From: Lachnospiraceae bacterium
GTDB lineage: Bacteria; Bacillota; Clostridia; Lachnospirales; Lachnospiraceae
DNA length: 45,979 nt
NCBI GenBank assembly: GCA_004558185.1
Contig: SFDP01000016.1
Location: forward strand, 1-45,979
Direction: 5' to 3'
A program made the position numbers and the translations under genes. Position 1 is the first letter of the stretch. Every line of letters begins with the position of its first letter. The notes under the pieces are model-generated. The model was not told where the DNA came from and made no database searches. It saw nothing but the letters and a program-made list of their open reading frames with translations. Below are positions 33,118 to 40,816 of the stretch, piece after piece.

Positions 33118-34098
33118 ATGGAATTAAATTATACCTGGATACAATGGCTGTTTTTCTTTTATTTTTATTGCTTTTTTGGCTGGTGCTTTGAATCATCGTA
33201 TGTAAGCATAAAGGAAAGAAAACCGGTAAACCGAGGTTTTATGAGAGGACCCTTTCTGCCCCTATATGGAACAGGGGCATTGATGATGCTGATTGTTTCG
33301 GCACCCTTTCGGGACAACCTTTTTTTGACCTATATTGCCGGCTGTATCGGTGCTACCGTTCTGGAATATGCGACAGGAGTAGTGATGGAAGCTCTGTTTC
33401 GTGTACGTTATTGGGACTATTCTGATCAGCCCTTTAATTTTCAGGGGCATATCTGTTTGGGATCGTCACTGGCCTGGGGAGGACTTACCATCCTGATGAC
33501 CAGAGTTATCCATCAGCCAATAGAGAACTTTGTACTGGCTATTCCGGAGGGAATACTGACCATGATTACCATGGTGCTGAGTATAGGTATTGCTGCAGAT
33601 TTCACCCTGTCCTTTAAGGCGGCTATGGATCTGCGGGATGTACTTATTCGTATGGAAGAAGCCAAAAAAGAAATGCAGCACCTGCAGAAGCGTTTGGATG
33701 TATTGATTGCCTTGTCGGAGCAGGCAAAGGAAGAACGAAAAGCGGACAGAGAGAGCAGGCGAGAAGGTCTGGCAGCTCAGATGAAGGCAAGGGTAGGTGG
33801 ACTTACCGATTATGTTGAGATACATATGGGTGAGCTGACCGAATATATGGAAGACAGATTTACACGTCTTAAGGAAAAGCTTTCCTTAGGTGAATTGTCA
33901 GAAGAATGGCGGGATGAGCTGCAGGAAATCAAGGAAAAATTTCGCTTGCAGGAAGAAAAGAGATTTACCTTGTCGCACCAGAGGAATTTTCAGTTCAGAG
34001 CTATTTTGAAAGGAAATCCTACCCTTCGTTCAGAGAAATTTAAGGAGGCACTGGAAGAGCTTAAGGAGGCTGTAGGAGAATACAAAAAAAGAGATTGA
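33118..34098 (+). CDS. Putative ABC-transporter type IV membrane protein (CmpB, PF06541) with coiled coil
   Basis: A 326-residue protein. The N-terminal half has five to six membrane segments with the family pattern FFGWCFESSYVSIKERKPVNRG, LPLYG, EYATG and RYWDYS. The C-terminal 150 residues are a charged, helical, probably coiled-coil region predicted to lie in the cytosol. Function of the PF06541 family is not known despite the transporter name. A related but much shorter protein is encoded at 37869-38261 on the other strand. GGAG upstream marks the start. Confidence 0.8.
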   Translation: MELNYTWIQWLFFFYFYCFFGWCFESSYVSIKERKPVNRGFMRGPFLPLYGTGALMMLIVSAPFRDNLFLTYIAGCIGATVLEYATGVVMEALFRVRYWDYSDQPFNFQGHICLGSSLAWGGLTILMTRVIHQPIENFVLAIPEGILTMITMVLSIGIAADFTLSFKAAMDLRDVLIRMEEAKKEMQHLQKRLDVLIALSEQAKEERKADRESRREGLAAQMKARVGGLTDYVEIHMGELTEYMEDRFTRLKEKLSLGELSEEWRDELQEIKEKFRLQEEKRFTLSHQRNFQFRAILKGNPTLRSEKFKEALEELKEAVGEYKKRD

Positions 34099-34137
34099 AG
34101 AAAATGATGGTGAAAAGGATTGTAAGGAGGAGGCCGA

Positions 34138-34983
34138 TTGGAAATCGTTGAGCATATTGTTGAACATTCCATTATGGATAATATAGGTCTGTTGCCGTTT
34201 TTATTCCTTACCTATCTGGTGATGGAATATGTAGAGCATAAAACCGGTAACGGAGTGGAAAGAGTATTGAAAAAAGCGGGGCGAATAGGCCCTTTGGTGG
34301 GGGGATTGGCAGGCATGATTCCCCAATGTGGGATGTCTGCTGCCGCCTCCGGCCTTTATGCAGGCAGAATGCTTACAGTGGGAACGTTACTGGCGGTTTA
34401 TCTTTCCACCTCGGATGAGATGCTGCCCATTATGCTTTCCAATGCAGTGGAGCCTGTGATTGTGATAAGTATTCTTCTGCTTAAAGCAGGGATAGGGATA
34501 GCCGCCGGATTTCTGGTGGATATTGTATCACGCAGAGGGAGAAAACAGGGGGAAGGGCTGAAAATTCATGATATGTGTGAACATGAGCACTGTGGTTGCG
34601 AAGGGGGAATCGTAAAGTCGGCTTTTCGCCATACCATTCGTATATTCCTGTTCATCCTGCTGATTACGGCAGTATTGAATCTGGGACTGGAGCTTTTAGG
34701 GGAGAATAGTCTTTTTTGGGAAGCATTGAGTCAGCCGGTAATTGGGCCGGTACTGGCTGGAATTATAGGACTTATTCCTAACTGTGCCGCCTCTGTGGTA
34801 ATTACAGAAATGTATCTTACAGGAACCATTGGCTTTGGCACCATGATGTCCGGCCTTCTGGTGGGAGCCGGTGTGGGGATTATGGTTCTGCTTCGGGTAA
34901 ACGAAAGCAAAAGGGATAGCCTGCAAATCATCGGGTTACTCTACCTGATTGGAGTAGTGGCAGGCGGATTGTTAAATCTGTAG
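34138..34983 (+). CDS. Putative metal/arsenic efflux permease (ArsP_2-like, 10 TM type)
   Basis: A 281-residue integral membrane protein with about eight to ten segments. It has two similar motifs, MIPQCGMSAAASGLYAG in the first half and LIPNCAASVVITEMYL in the second, both typical of the putative manganese/arsenic efflux family (PF11449). The central loop carries a Cys/His cluster, MCEHEHCGCEGG, resembling the repeat in the GTPase at 30064. The start is TTG with a strong GGAGGAGG site about seven bases upstream. Its place near two COG0523 GTPases suggests divalent-metal transport, but the substrate is open. Confidence 0.82.
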   Translation: MEIVEHIVEHSIMDNIGLLPFLFLTYLVMEYVEHKTGNGVERVLKKAGRIGPLVGGLAGMIPQCGMSAAASGLYAGRMLTVGTLLAVYLSTSDEMLPIMLSNAVEPVIVISILLLKAGIGIAAGFLVDIVSRRGRKQGEGLKIHDMCEHEHCGCEGGIVKSAFRHTIRIFLFILLITAVLNLGLELLGENSLFWEALSQPVIGPVLAGIIGLIPNCAASVVITEMYLTGTIGFGTMMSGLLVGAGVGIMVLLRVNESKRDSLQIIGLLYLIGVVAGGLLNL

Positions 34984-34990
34984 AGAAAAA

Positions 34991-35028
34991 GGGCTGCACA
35001 ACATCAGAAAACAGATGTCCTGCAGCCC
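34991..35028 (-). terminator. Intrinsic terminator after pyrI
   Basis: GGGCTGCA and TGCAGCCC form the outer stem, with ACATC and GATGT inside. On the minus strand it is followed by TTTTTCTC, so it ends the pyrB-pyrI transcript. The plus-strand side lacks a T-run, although it could slow the convergent permease transcript. Confidence 0.75.
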
Positions 35029-35035
35029 TTAAAGG

Positions 35036-35476
35036 TTAAATAATCAGAGAATGGTTATCAAACCTTTCTTCGCAATATTTGCAGCGGTAGACCTGCTTCT
35101 TTTCGTCTGCCAGAGTGAAAATGTGGGGAAGCTCCTGCTCGATAGAGGTAATACAGCGGGGATTTTTACACTTCATTACATTTTTGATCTCTCTGGGAAG
35201 AACCAAGCCTTTTTTTTCAACAATTTCTCCATTTTTAATAACGTTGACTGTGATATTATGATCGATTACGGCCAACACATCCATATTCATTTTCTCGATA
35301 TCACATTCAACCTTTAGAAGATCCTTTTTTCCCATCTTATTGCTTTTCGCATTTTTAATGATGGCAACGGTACAGTCCAGCTTATCCAGTTGCAGATGGT
35401 GATAGATGGAAAGACTCTTTCCAGCAGGGATATGATCCAGAACAAAGCCTTCCTCAATTTTTCCTATATTTAACAT
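35036..35476 (-). CDS. pyrI: Aspartate carbamoyltransferase regulatory subunit
   Basis: A 146-residue regulatory chain of ATCase that binds CTP/ATP effectors in its N-terminal domain and zinc in its C-terminal domain. Zinc ligands are the two Cys of CKNPRCIT (near 108-113) and those of YRCKYCEERF (near 130-137). The N-terminal allosteric domain (LNIGKIEEGFVLDHIPAG) is as expected. It lies 45 bases downstream of pyrB; a leader hairpin repeat in the gap provides its GAGAGG ribosome binding site. Confidence 0.95.
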   Translation of the reverse strand: MLNIGKIEEGFVLDHIPAGKSLSIYHHLQLDKLDCTVAIIKNAKSNKMGKKDLLKVECDIEKMNMDVLAVIDHNITVNVIKNGEIVEKKGLVLPREIKNVMKCKNPRCITSIEQELPHIFTLADEKKQVYRCKYCEERFDNHSLII

Positions 35477-35512
35477 AATTTCCTCTCATTCTGCTGCTTC
35501 AGCAGCATTTTA
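35477..35512 (-). repeat. Leader hairpin repeat, copy 3
   Basis: On the minus strand ATTAAAATGCTGCTGAAGCA is followed by GCAGAATGAGAGGAAATT and the pyrI ATG. GCTGCT and AGCAGC pair around GA (35493-35506). It fills the pyrB-pyrI gap and supplies the pyrI ribosome binding site. Confidence 0.75.
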
Positions 35513-35521
35513 ATATCTTTT

Positions 35522-36436
35522 TCAATGGACTAAATCCAACAGGGTAAGAATCAGCGCCATACGCACATAGACACCATATTTTACCTGACGAAAATAGGCA
35601 GCTCTGGGGTCTTCATCTACCTCCACAGAGATTTCATTTACACGGGGAAGAGGATGGAGAACCAGCATATCTTCCTTTGCCAGAGCCATTTTTTCTTTAT
35701 TCAGAATATAGAAGTCCTTCAGTCTGACATAGTCCTGTTCGTTAAAGAAGCGCTCTCTTTGTACACGGGTCATATAAAGTAAATCCAGAGAAGAAATTAC
35801 TTCCTCCAGGCGAATGACCTCTTCAAAGGGAATCTGTTTTTCCCGAAGCATTTCGATGATATAGTCAGGAACCTTTAACTCCTCCGGAGAAATGAAAACG
35901 AAACGAATATTTTCATAACGTACCAGTGCATGGATGAGTGAGTGGACAGTACGACCAAATTTCAGATCACCACAAAGGCCGATGGTAAAGTTATTCAGCC
36001 TGCCCTTCAGGGAGCGGATCGTCAGCAGATCGGTCAGGGTCTGGGTAGGATGCTGATGGCCGCCATCACCGGCATTGATTACCGGAATAGAGGAGGCCAT
36101 GGCAGCTACCATGGCAGAGCCCTCCTTGGGATGGCGCATGGCGCAGATATGGGAGTAGCAGGAAATCATGCGGATTGTATCGGATACGCTTTCCCCTTTT
36201 GCGGCAGAGGAAGAACCGGCATCAGAAAAGCCGAGAACCTGTCCGCCCAGTTGGAGCATGGCAGATTCAAAGCTCAAGCGGGTACGGGTACTGGGCTCGT
36301 AAAAGCAGGTGGCAAGAATTTTTCCTTCGCAGGCATGGGAAAACTTGTCAGGGTTGGCTTCAATATCATTGGCCAGGTCAAAGAGCTGTTCCAACTGAGT
36401 AGTGGTGAAGTCCAAAGGGGTCATTAAATGTTTCAT
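35522..36436 (-). CDS. pyrB: Aspartate carbamoyltransferase catalytic subunit
   Basis: A 304-residue catalytic subunit that joins carbamoyl phosphate and aspartate, the committed step of pyrimidine synthesis. The carbamoyl phosphate site STRTRLSF near 51-58, HPTQTLTDL near 131-139 and HPLPRVNEI near 262-270 are intact. It is followed by pyrI, so the enzyme is the allosterically regulated type. A GGAGG site precedes the start. No pyrR-type attenuator or terminator-antiterminator pair is obvious in the short leader. Confidence 0.96.
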   Translation of the reverse strand: MKHLMTPLDFTTTQLEQLFDLANDIEANPDKFSHACEGKILATCFYEPSTRTRLSFESAMLQLGGQVLGFSDAGSSSAAKGESVSDTIRMISCYSHICAMRHPKEGSAMVAAMASSIPVINAGDGGHQHPTQTLTDLLTIRSLKGRLNNFTIGLCGDLKFGRTVHSLIHALVRYENIRFVFISPEELKVPDYIIEMLREKQIPFEEVIRLEEVISSLDLLYMTRVQRERFFNEQDYVRLKDFYILNKEKMALAKEDMLVLHPLPRVNEISVEVDEDPRAAYFRQVKYGVYVRMALILTLLDLVH

Positions 36437-36475
36437 CGGTTACCTCCATTTTTCATATTTCCAAAGCAAAGAATT

Positions 36476-36497
36476 AGCTGCCACAAATGTGACAGCT
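36476..36497. other. Hairpin between nitroreductase and pyrB genes
   Basis: AGCTGCCACA and TGTGACAGCT form a 10-pair stem with one mismatch around AA. There is no clear T-run on either strand. It may be a weak terminator for the nitroreductase gene or part of the pyrB leader. Confidence 0.35.
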
Positions 36498-36504
36498 ATA
36501 TGCA

Positions 36505-37047
36505 CTAACTTCTATAGGACAATAATTCCTCTACAGATTTTCTTTTGGGTGCCTTGGGTTCTTCTGCAGGATAGCCCACCGGCATTAAGGCAACAAGCTC
36601 CTGTCCTTCAGGGATATCCAGAAGATTGGAAAGCCGTTCCTGATCAAAAATTCCCAATACAACGGTACCCAAACCCTGTTCATGGCAGGCAAGGGCAAAG
36701 GTCTGGGAGGCAATGCCTACATCAAACATCTGCCAGGAGCCCTCTCTCCAGGTAGAATAGGAGCCGTCACGCTCAAAGCCGCTGCGGTTTTTTACCATGC
36801 AAAGAGCTACCAGCATAGGGGCGCTTGCCGTAATGGTACCATTATTAGGCCAGGCGTCAAAGCATTCTCTGGCAATACGATCCTTCAATTCACCCTCAAT
36901 GGCTATGTATCTGGTAATCTGTGTATGCTTCCAGCTAGGTGAATAGGAAGCGGCTTCAATAATTCCTTCTAAAATTGCATGATCCACAGGGGTATCCTTA
37001 AACTTGCGAACACTCCGTCTGGTTAGAATACACTCTTTTGCAGTCAT
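36505..37047 (-). CDS. Nitroreductase family protein
   Basis: A 180-residue flavin-dependent nitroreductase. The FMN-binding N-terminal RRSVRKFKD near 11-19 and PSWKHTQ near 38-44 are typical; a later segment, DVGIASQTFALACHEQGLGT, matches the family's FMN and dimer region. Members reduce nitro groups or quinones with NAD(P)H; the substrate is unknown. ATG 37047 is chosen for the GGAGGTG upstream rather than an ATG 12 bases earlier. It is driven by the promoter at 37078-37106 and may read through into pyrB. Confidence 0.9.
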   Translation of the reverse strand: MTAKECILTRRSVRKFKDTPVDHAILEGIIEAASYSPSWKHTQITRYIAIEGELKDRIARECFDAWPNNGTITASAPMLVALCMVKNRSGFERDGSYSTWREGSWQMFDVGIASQTFALACHEQGLGTVVLGIFDQERLSNLLDIPEGQELVALMPVGYPAEEPKAPKRKSVEELLSYRS

Positions 37048-37077
37048 ATGCACCTCCACGTTCTTTTGATTGAAGAT

Positions 37078-37106
37078 ATTTTAGCATAAACGAGGGGGGC
37101 TTTCAA
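37078..37106 (-). promoter_or_regulatory. Promoter for nitroreductase gene
   Basis: On the minus strand TTGAAA (37101-37106), 17 bases, then TAAAAT (37078-37083) preceded by TGC, an extended -10. Confidence 0.65.
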
Positions 37107-37113
37107 TCAAAAG

Positions 37114-37142
37114 TTGCATTCTCTTTTTAGATGAAGTACAAT
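37114..37142 (+). promoter_or_regulatory. Promoter for PH-domain gene and its long leader
   Basis: TTGCAT (37114-37119), 17 bases, then TACAAT (37137-37142). It lies back to back with the nitroreductase promoter and would give a leader of about 290 bases including two hairpins and the MITE-like insertion. Confidence 0.55.
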
Positions 37143-37177
37143 AAAAAAGATATTACCACATTAAAGAGATACGGGAG

Positions 37178-37231
37178 AGAGGTTGATAGAATGATATTCT
37201 TTCAACTCTGGCTTTGCTGATGTACAGAGCC
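37178..37231 (+). other. Two leader hairpins upstream of the PH-domain gene
   Basis: A first stem-loop (37178-37209) pairs AGAGGTTGA and AGAAT with ATTCT and TCAACTCT around GAT. A second (37210-37231) pairs GGCTTTG with CAGAGCC. They lie between the promoter and leader hairpin repeat copy 4 and may form a structured 5' leader. I do not recognise a known riboswitch. Confidence 0.4.
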
Positions 37232-37235
37232 CCTG

Positions 37236-37437
37236 GGATTAAAATGCTGCTAGTACAGCGAATATTAAGTAATTGGCAGTTTGACTTGCCTATTTCCCTG
37301 ATAGCACTACTCCCCAAGCCTCGACGTAGCCACCGCTACGCCTGCGTTTGTGAAGCAGCACTATCAGAAAAATATTCTGCGTCAAACTATCCAAAACTTA
37401 ATTTTCGCTGTACTAGAGCGGCAGAATGAGAGGAAAT
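37236..37437 (+). repeat. Leader hairpin repeat, copy 4, split by insertion
   Basis: The left part (GGGATTAAAATGCTGCTAG, 37236-37253) and right part (AGCGGCAGAATGAGAGGAAAT, 37416-37437 approximately) are the two arms of one leader repeat. Removing the insertion restores GCTGCT-AG-AGCGGC followed by the GAGAGG ribosome binding site of the PH-domain gene. Confidence 0.75.
37250..37416 (+). mobile_element. MITE-like palindromic element with CTAG duplication
   Basis: A 159-base element (37254-37412) is flanked by CTAG on both sides (37250-37253 and 37413-37416). Its ends are inverted repeats, TACAGCGAATATTAAGT at the left and ACTTAATTTTCGCTGTA at the right, extending imperfectly to about 32 bases and, with gaps, to CTGATAG arms further in. 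A GTAGC-CACC-GCTAC hairpin lies at the centre, so the whole folds into one long hairpin. There is no coding capacity. It interrupts a leader repeat exactly in the loop. Confidence 0.85.
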
Positions 37438-37821
37438 ATGGCTGAGTTTGTTGAAAGAAAACGAATATTATTTTTTGGGCTTCCCTGGACTTTTACGAAA
37501 TATCAGATACGGGAGGATATGATTACCATAAACCGGGGATTTTTTAAAACCACAGAGAATGACTGCTATATGTACAAGGTTCAAGACGTACAATTGAAGG
37601 TATCTCTGGCGGAGCGATTGTTTGGACTTGGCACGGTGGTGTGCTATACTGGGGACACTACCGATCCAACACTGCTTTTGGAGCATATTCGCCATGCCAA
37701 AGCAGTGAAGGACTATATTTTGAAAGCATCGGAGGAAGCAAGAATTAAACGCAGAACTCTCACTACTTTGGATATTGGAAGCGTAAGCTTCGGGGAGCTG
37801 GAAGACGTAGACGGAATGTAA
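37438..37821 (+). CDS. PH-domain protein (bPH_2/YdbS-like), cytosolic
   Basis: A 127-residue protein with one bacterial PH-like domain. The pattern TKYQIREDMITINRGFFKTTENDCYMYKV, VKVSLAERLFGLGTV and EHIRHA fits bPH_2 (YdbS/YdbT) domains, with the short helix at the end. Membrane segments normally preceding such domains are absent, so it is probably soluble. GAGAGG lies five bases before ATG 37438. The function of this family is not established; lipid or protein binding is usual speculation. Confidence 0.78.
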   Translation: MAEFVERKRILFFGLPWTFTKYQIREDMITINRGFFKTTENDCYMYKVQDVQLKVSLAERLFGLGTVVCYTGDTTDPTLLLEHIRHAKAVKDYILKASEEARIKRRTLTTLDIGSVSFGELEDVDGM

Positions 37822-37868
37822 CCGGCAGCCGTAATTTAAGTACCGGAACAGGAAGGGACTGCTTGAAA

Positions 37869-38261
37869 CTATCTGCAGTTGATTTTTTCCAGAATAAGAC
37901 CCAGTAAAAACCATCCGGGGGCATAGTCCAGACGAATTACCTTGTGCAGGTTAAAGCGGCATTTGGAATAGTCCCAGGGACAGGCCTGAAAATAAGTTAA
38001 AAGTCTTCCGCTGATGTATTCCCCGGTAAAAATAGCCACCATATAGGAGAAGCCCCTGATCAGTACGGAGCGATTCTTTAAAAGGCGGTAAGGAAAAACC
38101 AAAAGGCAGCCCATTCCATAGATGGGAAACATCCACACGGAGGTTTGTCCGATCAGCCTCCAGTCACGACGGCGAAAGCTTTGGAAAGCGGTAAACAGGA
38201 TCTCCGTGAACCAGCCTGTAATACCGCAGTAAAGAAAGTTTTTGGCTAATTTCATCATCAT
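37869..38261 (-). CDS. Short CmpB-type (PF06541-like) membrane protein
   Basis: A 130-residue membrane protein with about four segments. The pattern SVWMFPIYG, EYISGRLLTYF, PWDYS and YAPGWFLLGLILEK matches the membrane core seen in the CmpB-type protein at 33118, but no coiled-coil tail is present. No clear ribosome binding site precedes any of the three successive ATG codons, so the start is uncertain by one or two codons. It is convergent with the PH-domain gene, 47 bases away. Confidence 0.7.
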   Translation of the reverse strand: MMMKLAKNFLYCGITGWFTEILFTAFQSFRRRDWRLIGQTSVWMFPIYGMGCLLVFPYRLLKNRSVLIRGFSYMVAIFTGEYISGRLLTYFQACPWDYSKCRFNLHKVIRLDYAPGWFLLGLILEKINCR

Positions 38262-38344
38262 ATATTTAGTATGTATCTGAAGAGGAATAAATATTCCGGA
38301 ATTTAGCCAAACATGAAAAAGAAAGTAAAATAAGGAGAAGATAG

Positions 38345-40024
38345 ATGATCGTTGGAATTGATTTGGGAACCACCAATAGTCTGGTGGCCTGTTATACCGA
38401 GGAAGGACCGAAGATTATTCCCAACCGTTTAGGGAAAAATCTGACGCCCTCCGTGGTAAGTGTAGATGAGGAAGGTACCATATATGTGGGGGAAACTGCA
38501 CAGGAAAGAATGAGCCTCTACCCGGATACGGTAGCCATGACCTTTAAGCGGAGTATGGGAAGTGAACGAACCTATACTCTGAGTGGAAAAAAATATTTAC
38601 CGGAAGAACTGTCCAGCTTTGTGCTTCGGGCATTGAAAGAAGACGCAGAGGAATATCTGGGCCAGCCGGTTACGGAGGCAGTAATCAGTGTTCCGGCTTA
38701 TTTTGATGATCAGCGCAGAAAGGCCACCAAACGGGCAGGAGAGCTGGCGGGACTAAAGGTGGAAAGGATGGTTTCCGAACCGACTGCCGCAGCTATAGCC
38801 TATGGACTGTATGAAAAGCAGGAGGATACCCGATTTCTGGTTTTTGATTTAGGTGGAGGAACCTTTGATGTATCTATTCTGGAGCTTTTCCAAAACATTC
38901 TTGAGGTAAGGGCAGTAGCCGGAGATAATTACCTGGGTGGAGAGGATTTTACCCGGATTCTGGAGAAGCTTTTTTTGAGTAAGGTCGGAATAGACGGCAA
39001 TAATTTATCGGCAAAGGAGCAGGTCAGACTTTATCGCTGTGTAGAGGAAGCCAAAAGGAAGTTAAATGACAAGTCGGAGATAACCATAAGCTGCCTTCTG
39101 GGAGAGGAAATAAAAGAGGCTCAGATTCGTACCAAGGAGTATGAGGCTGCCTGTGAGGAGCTGTTCACGAAAATCCGTCAACCGGTACAGCGTAGCCTTT
39201 CTGATGCAGGGCTTTCACTCAGGGATATTGACCAGGTGGTATTGATCGGGGGAGCTACCAGACTGCAGATTTGTCGGGATTTCTTTATTCGTCTTTTTCG
39301 AAAATTCCCTAATACTTCTATAAATCCTGATGAGGCAGTAGCGCTGGGAGCAGCGATTCAGGCAGCCATGAAGGAGCGCAGGCAGGAAGTCCAGGAGATG
39401 ATCCTTACAGATGTATGCTCTTTTACTCTGGGAACAGAGGTGGTGATGGAGTATGGAGACGGGGTAGTAGAAAGCGGGCATTACAGCCCTATTATAGAGC
39501 GTAATACAGTAATTCCCGCAAGTAAAACCAGCCGCTTCTACACCGCCCGGGAGAATCAGGAAAAAATATCGATCCGTATATTGCAGGGAGAAAGCAGATT
39601 TGCCCGTAATAATCTTTATCTGGGTGAGCTGGAGGTGGAGGTACCGAAGGGTCCAAAGGGGCAGGAGGCAGTAGACGTTACCTATACCTATGACATTAAT
39701 TCACTTTTGGAGGTAGAGGTTAAGGTCATTTCCACCGGAGCATCCCGTAAGATGATTATTAAGGGGGCTCAGAATACCATGACTGAAGAGGAAATTGTTA
39801 AGCGCATGGAGGAGCTTTCTTATTTGAAAATTCAGCTTCGGGATCAGGAGGAAAATAAGCTGGCATTGCTGAAGGCAGAAAGAATGTATGAGGAGTCTAT
39901 TGGGGATCGGCGTATGGAACTGGATTTTGCTATTCGCCGCTTTGAGGAGGCACTGCGCAGCGGTGACAGAAGTCAGGCTGATACAGAGCGAAAGTCGCTC
40001 TACCGCGTTATGGATGAAGATTGA
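38345..40024 (+). CDS. Hsp70-family chaperone (HscC-like)
   Basis: A 559-residue Hsp70 homologue. The ATPase domain has IDLGTTNSLVA at the N-terminus, FDLGGGTFDVSIL near residue 170 and a VVLIGGATRLQ segment. The substrate-binding domain is present but shorter than in DnaK (about 610-640 residues), and a helical tail of about 90 residues replaces the DnaK lid. This fits the HscC branch. No dnaJ or grpE gene is adjacent, so the co-chaperone is unclear. AAGGAG upstream sets the start. The gene forms its own unit ending at the terminator at 40057. Confidence 0.88.
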   Translation: MIVGIDLGTTNSLVACYTEEGPKIIPNRLGKNLTPSVVSVDEEGTIYVGETAQERMSLYPDTVAMTFKRSMGSERTYTLSGKKYLPEELSSFVLRALKEDAEEYLGQPVTEAVISVPAYFDDQRRKATKRAGELAGLKVERMVSEPTAAAIAYGLYEKQEDTRFLVFDLGGGTFDVSILELFQNILEVRAVAGDNYLGGEDFTRILEKLFLSKVGIDGNNLSAKEQVRLYRCVEEAKRKLNDKSEITISCLLGEEIKEAQIRTKEYEAACEELFTKIRQPVQRSLSDAGLSLRDIDQVVLIGGATRLQICRDFFIRLFRKFPNTSINPDEAVALGAAIQAAMKERRQEVQEMILTDVCSFTLGTEVVMEYGDGVVESGHYSPIIERNTVIPASKTSRFYTARENQEKISIRILQGESRFARNNLYLGELEVEVPKGPKGQEAVDVTYTYDINSLLEVEVKVISTGASRKMIIKGAQNTMTEEEIVKRMEELSYLKIQLRDQEENKLALLKAERMYEESIGDRRMELDFAIRRFEEALRSGDRSQADTERKSLYRVMDED

Positions 40025-40056
40025 GTTTGAAGAGAAAAGAGAAAAGAAAAAAGCAG

Positions 40057-40085
40057 AGGCTCCCGGGATTGTTTTTCGGGAGCCT
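40057..40085. terminator. Bidirectional intrinsic terminator
   Basis: AGGCTCCCG and CGGGAGCCT form a nine-base-pair stem around an 11-base loop. The minus-strand side is followed by a long T-rich run, so it is stronger for the PepSY lipoprotein gene than for the Hsp70 gene. Confidence 0.8.
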
Positions 40086-40099
40086 TCTAACATTAAATT

Positions 40100-40798
40100 T
40101 TAGTCATAAATGGATTCCGCACTCCATTCAGTAATGTTTCCAGTGTTCGCATCAATTTCAAATTCATATTCCATAGTATTGTAAATAATTTTACCCTCAT
40201 AAATCATACGACCATCATCATAGTCGGAATAGATGCGGATATTGTCATCTGTAGCACCGGGAACCTGTGCCAAAGCTGTTTGTCGAGCGGCATCGATGGT
40301 GATTCCGGCTGAGGTATTATTGTTTTGGGTTGTAGTGCCGGAGCCTGTATTGCTGTTGTTTTGCGTAAGATTAGGAGTGAAGTTCTCCTCCATATCGAAA
40401 TCGAAGCTTAAAATGGTACCGGAGGTGGCATCGATTTCATAATCATATTCTTTATTTCCTGCATAAAACTCTACATCGTAAACCCAGATACCGTCATCAA
40501 AATCCAGTTTCACATGAGAAAACAGCAGATCTTCCTGTGTAACATTGGAATCCTCTAAAGCAATAGCCATGGCTCTTTCTTCACCGATATAAGCGGATGT
40601 ATCAACGGCTACGGTGTTATTCTTATTCTGATTGTTCTGCAGACTGTCCTGATTGACAGGTACGGAGGGCTTGACCTCCTGCTCCATGGTGTCGGCAGGC
40701 TGCTGTACCATATTGTTTTGTGCGTTGTTTGTGCCGCAGGCAGTCAGGCTGAAAGCCATTGCCATAAGGGTCATTAAGATTAACTGTTTCTTTTTCAT
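40100..40798 (-). CDS. Lipoprotein with two PepSY-like domains
   Basis: A 232-residue secreted lipoprotein. A signal peptide ends with SLTACG (lipidated Cys near residue 21), then a low-complexity Asn/Gln/Pro linker. Two PepSY-like domains follow, each with a helix, a DxxxxxY-type strand and a terminal EIDAxTGxI motif (DYEIDATSGTI and EFEIDANTGNI), separated by an Asn/Thr/Ser-rich linker. PepSY domains are associated with protease inhibition and envelope functions. ATG 40798 is chosen for GGAGG five bases upstream. It is a single-gene unit. Confidence 0.85.
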   Translation of the reverse strand: MKKKQLILMTLMAMAFSLTACGTNNAQNNMVQQPADTMEQEVKPSVPVNQDSLQNNQNKNNTVAVDTSAYIGEERAMAIALEDSNVTQEDLLFSHVKLDFDDGIWVYDVEFYAGNKEYDYEIDATSGTILSFDFDMEENFTPNLTQNNSNTGSGTTTQNNNTSAGITIDAARQTALAQVPGATDDNIRIYSDYDDGRMIYEGKIIYNTMEYEFEIDANTGNITEWSAESIYD

Positions 40799-40816
40799 CA
40801 TTACCTCCATTGTCAA

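Noticed and set aside
36175..36427. Plus-strand frames opposite pyrB
   Set aside because: They are antisense to a conserved enzyme and have no ribosome binding site or family match.
38241..38311. Inverted TTTGGCTAA and TTAGCCAAA around the promoter of the Hsp70 gene
   Set aside because: Only nine bases with a 52-base gap; it is not the CIRCE heat-shock operator and may be chance.
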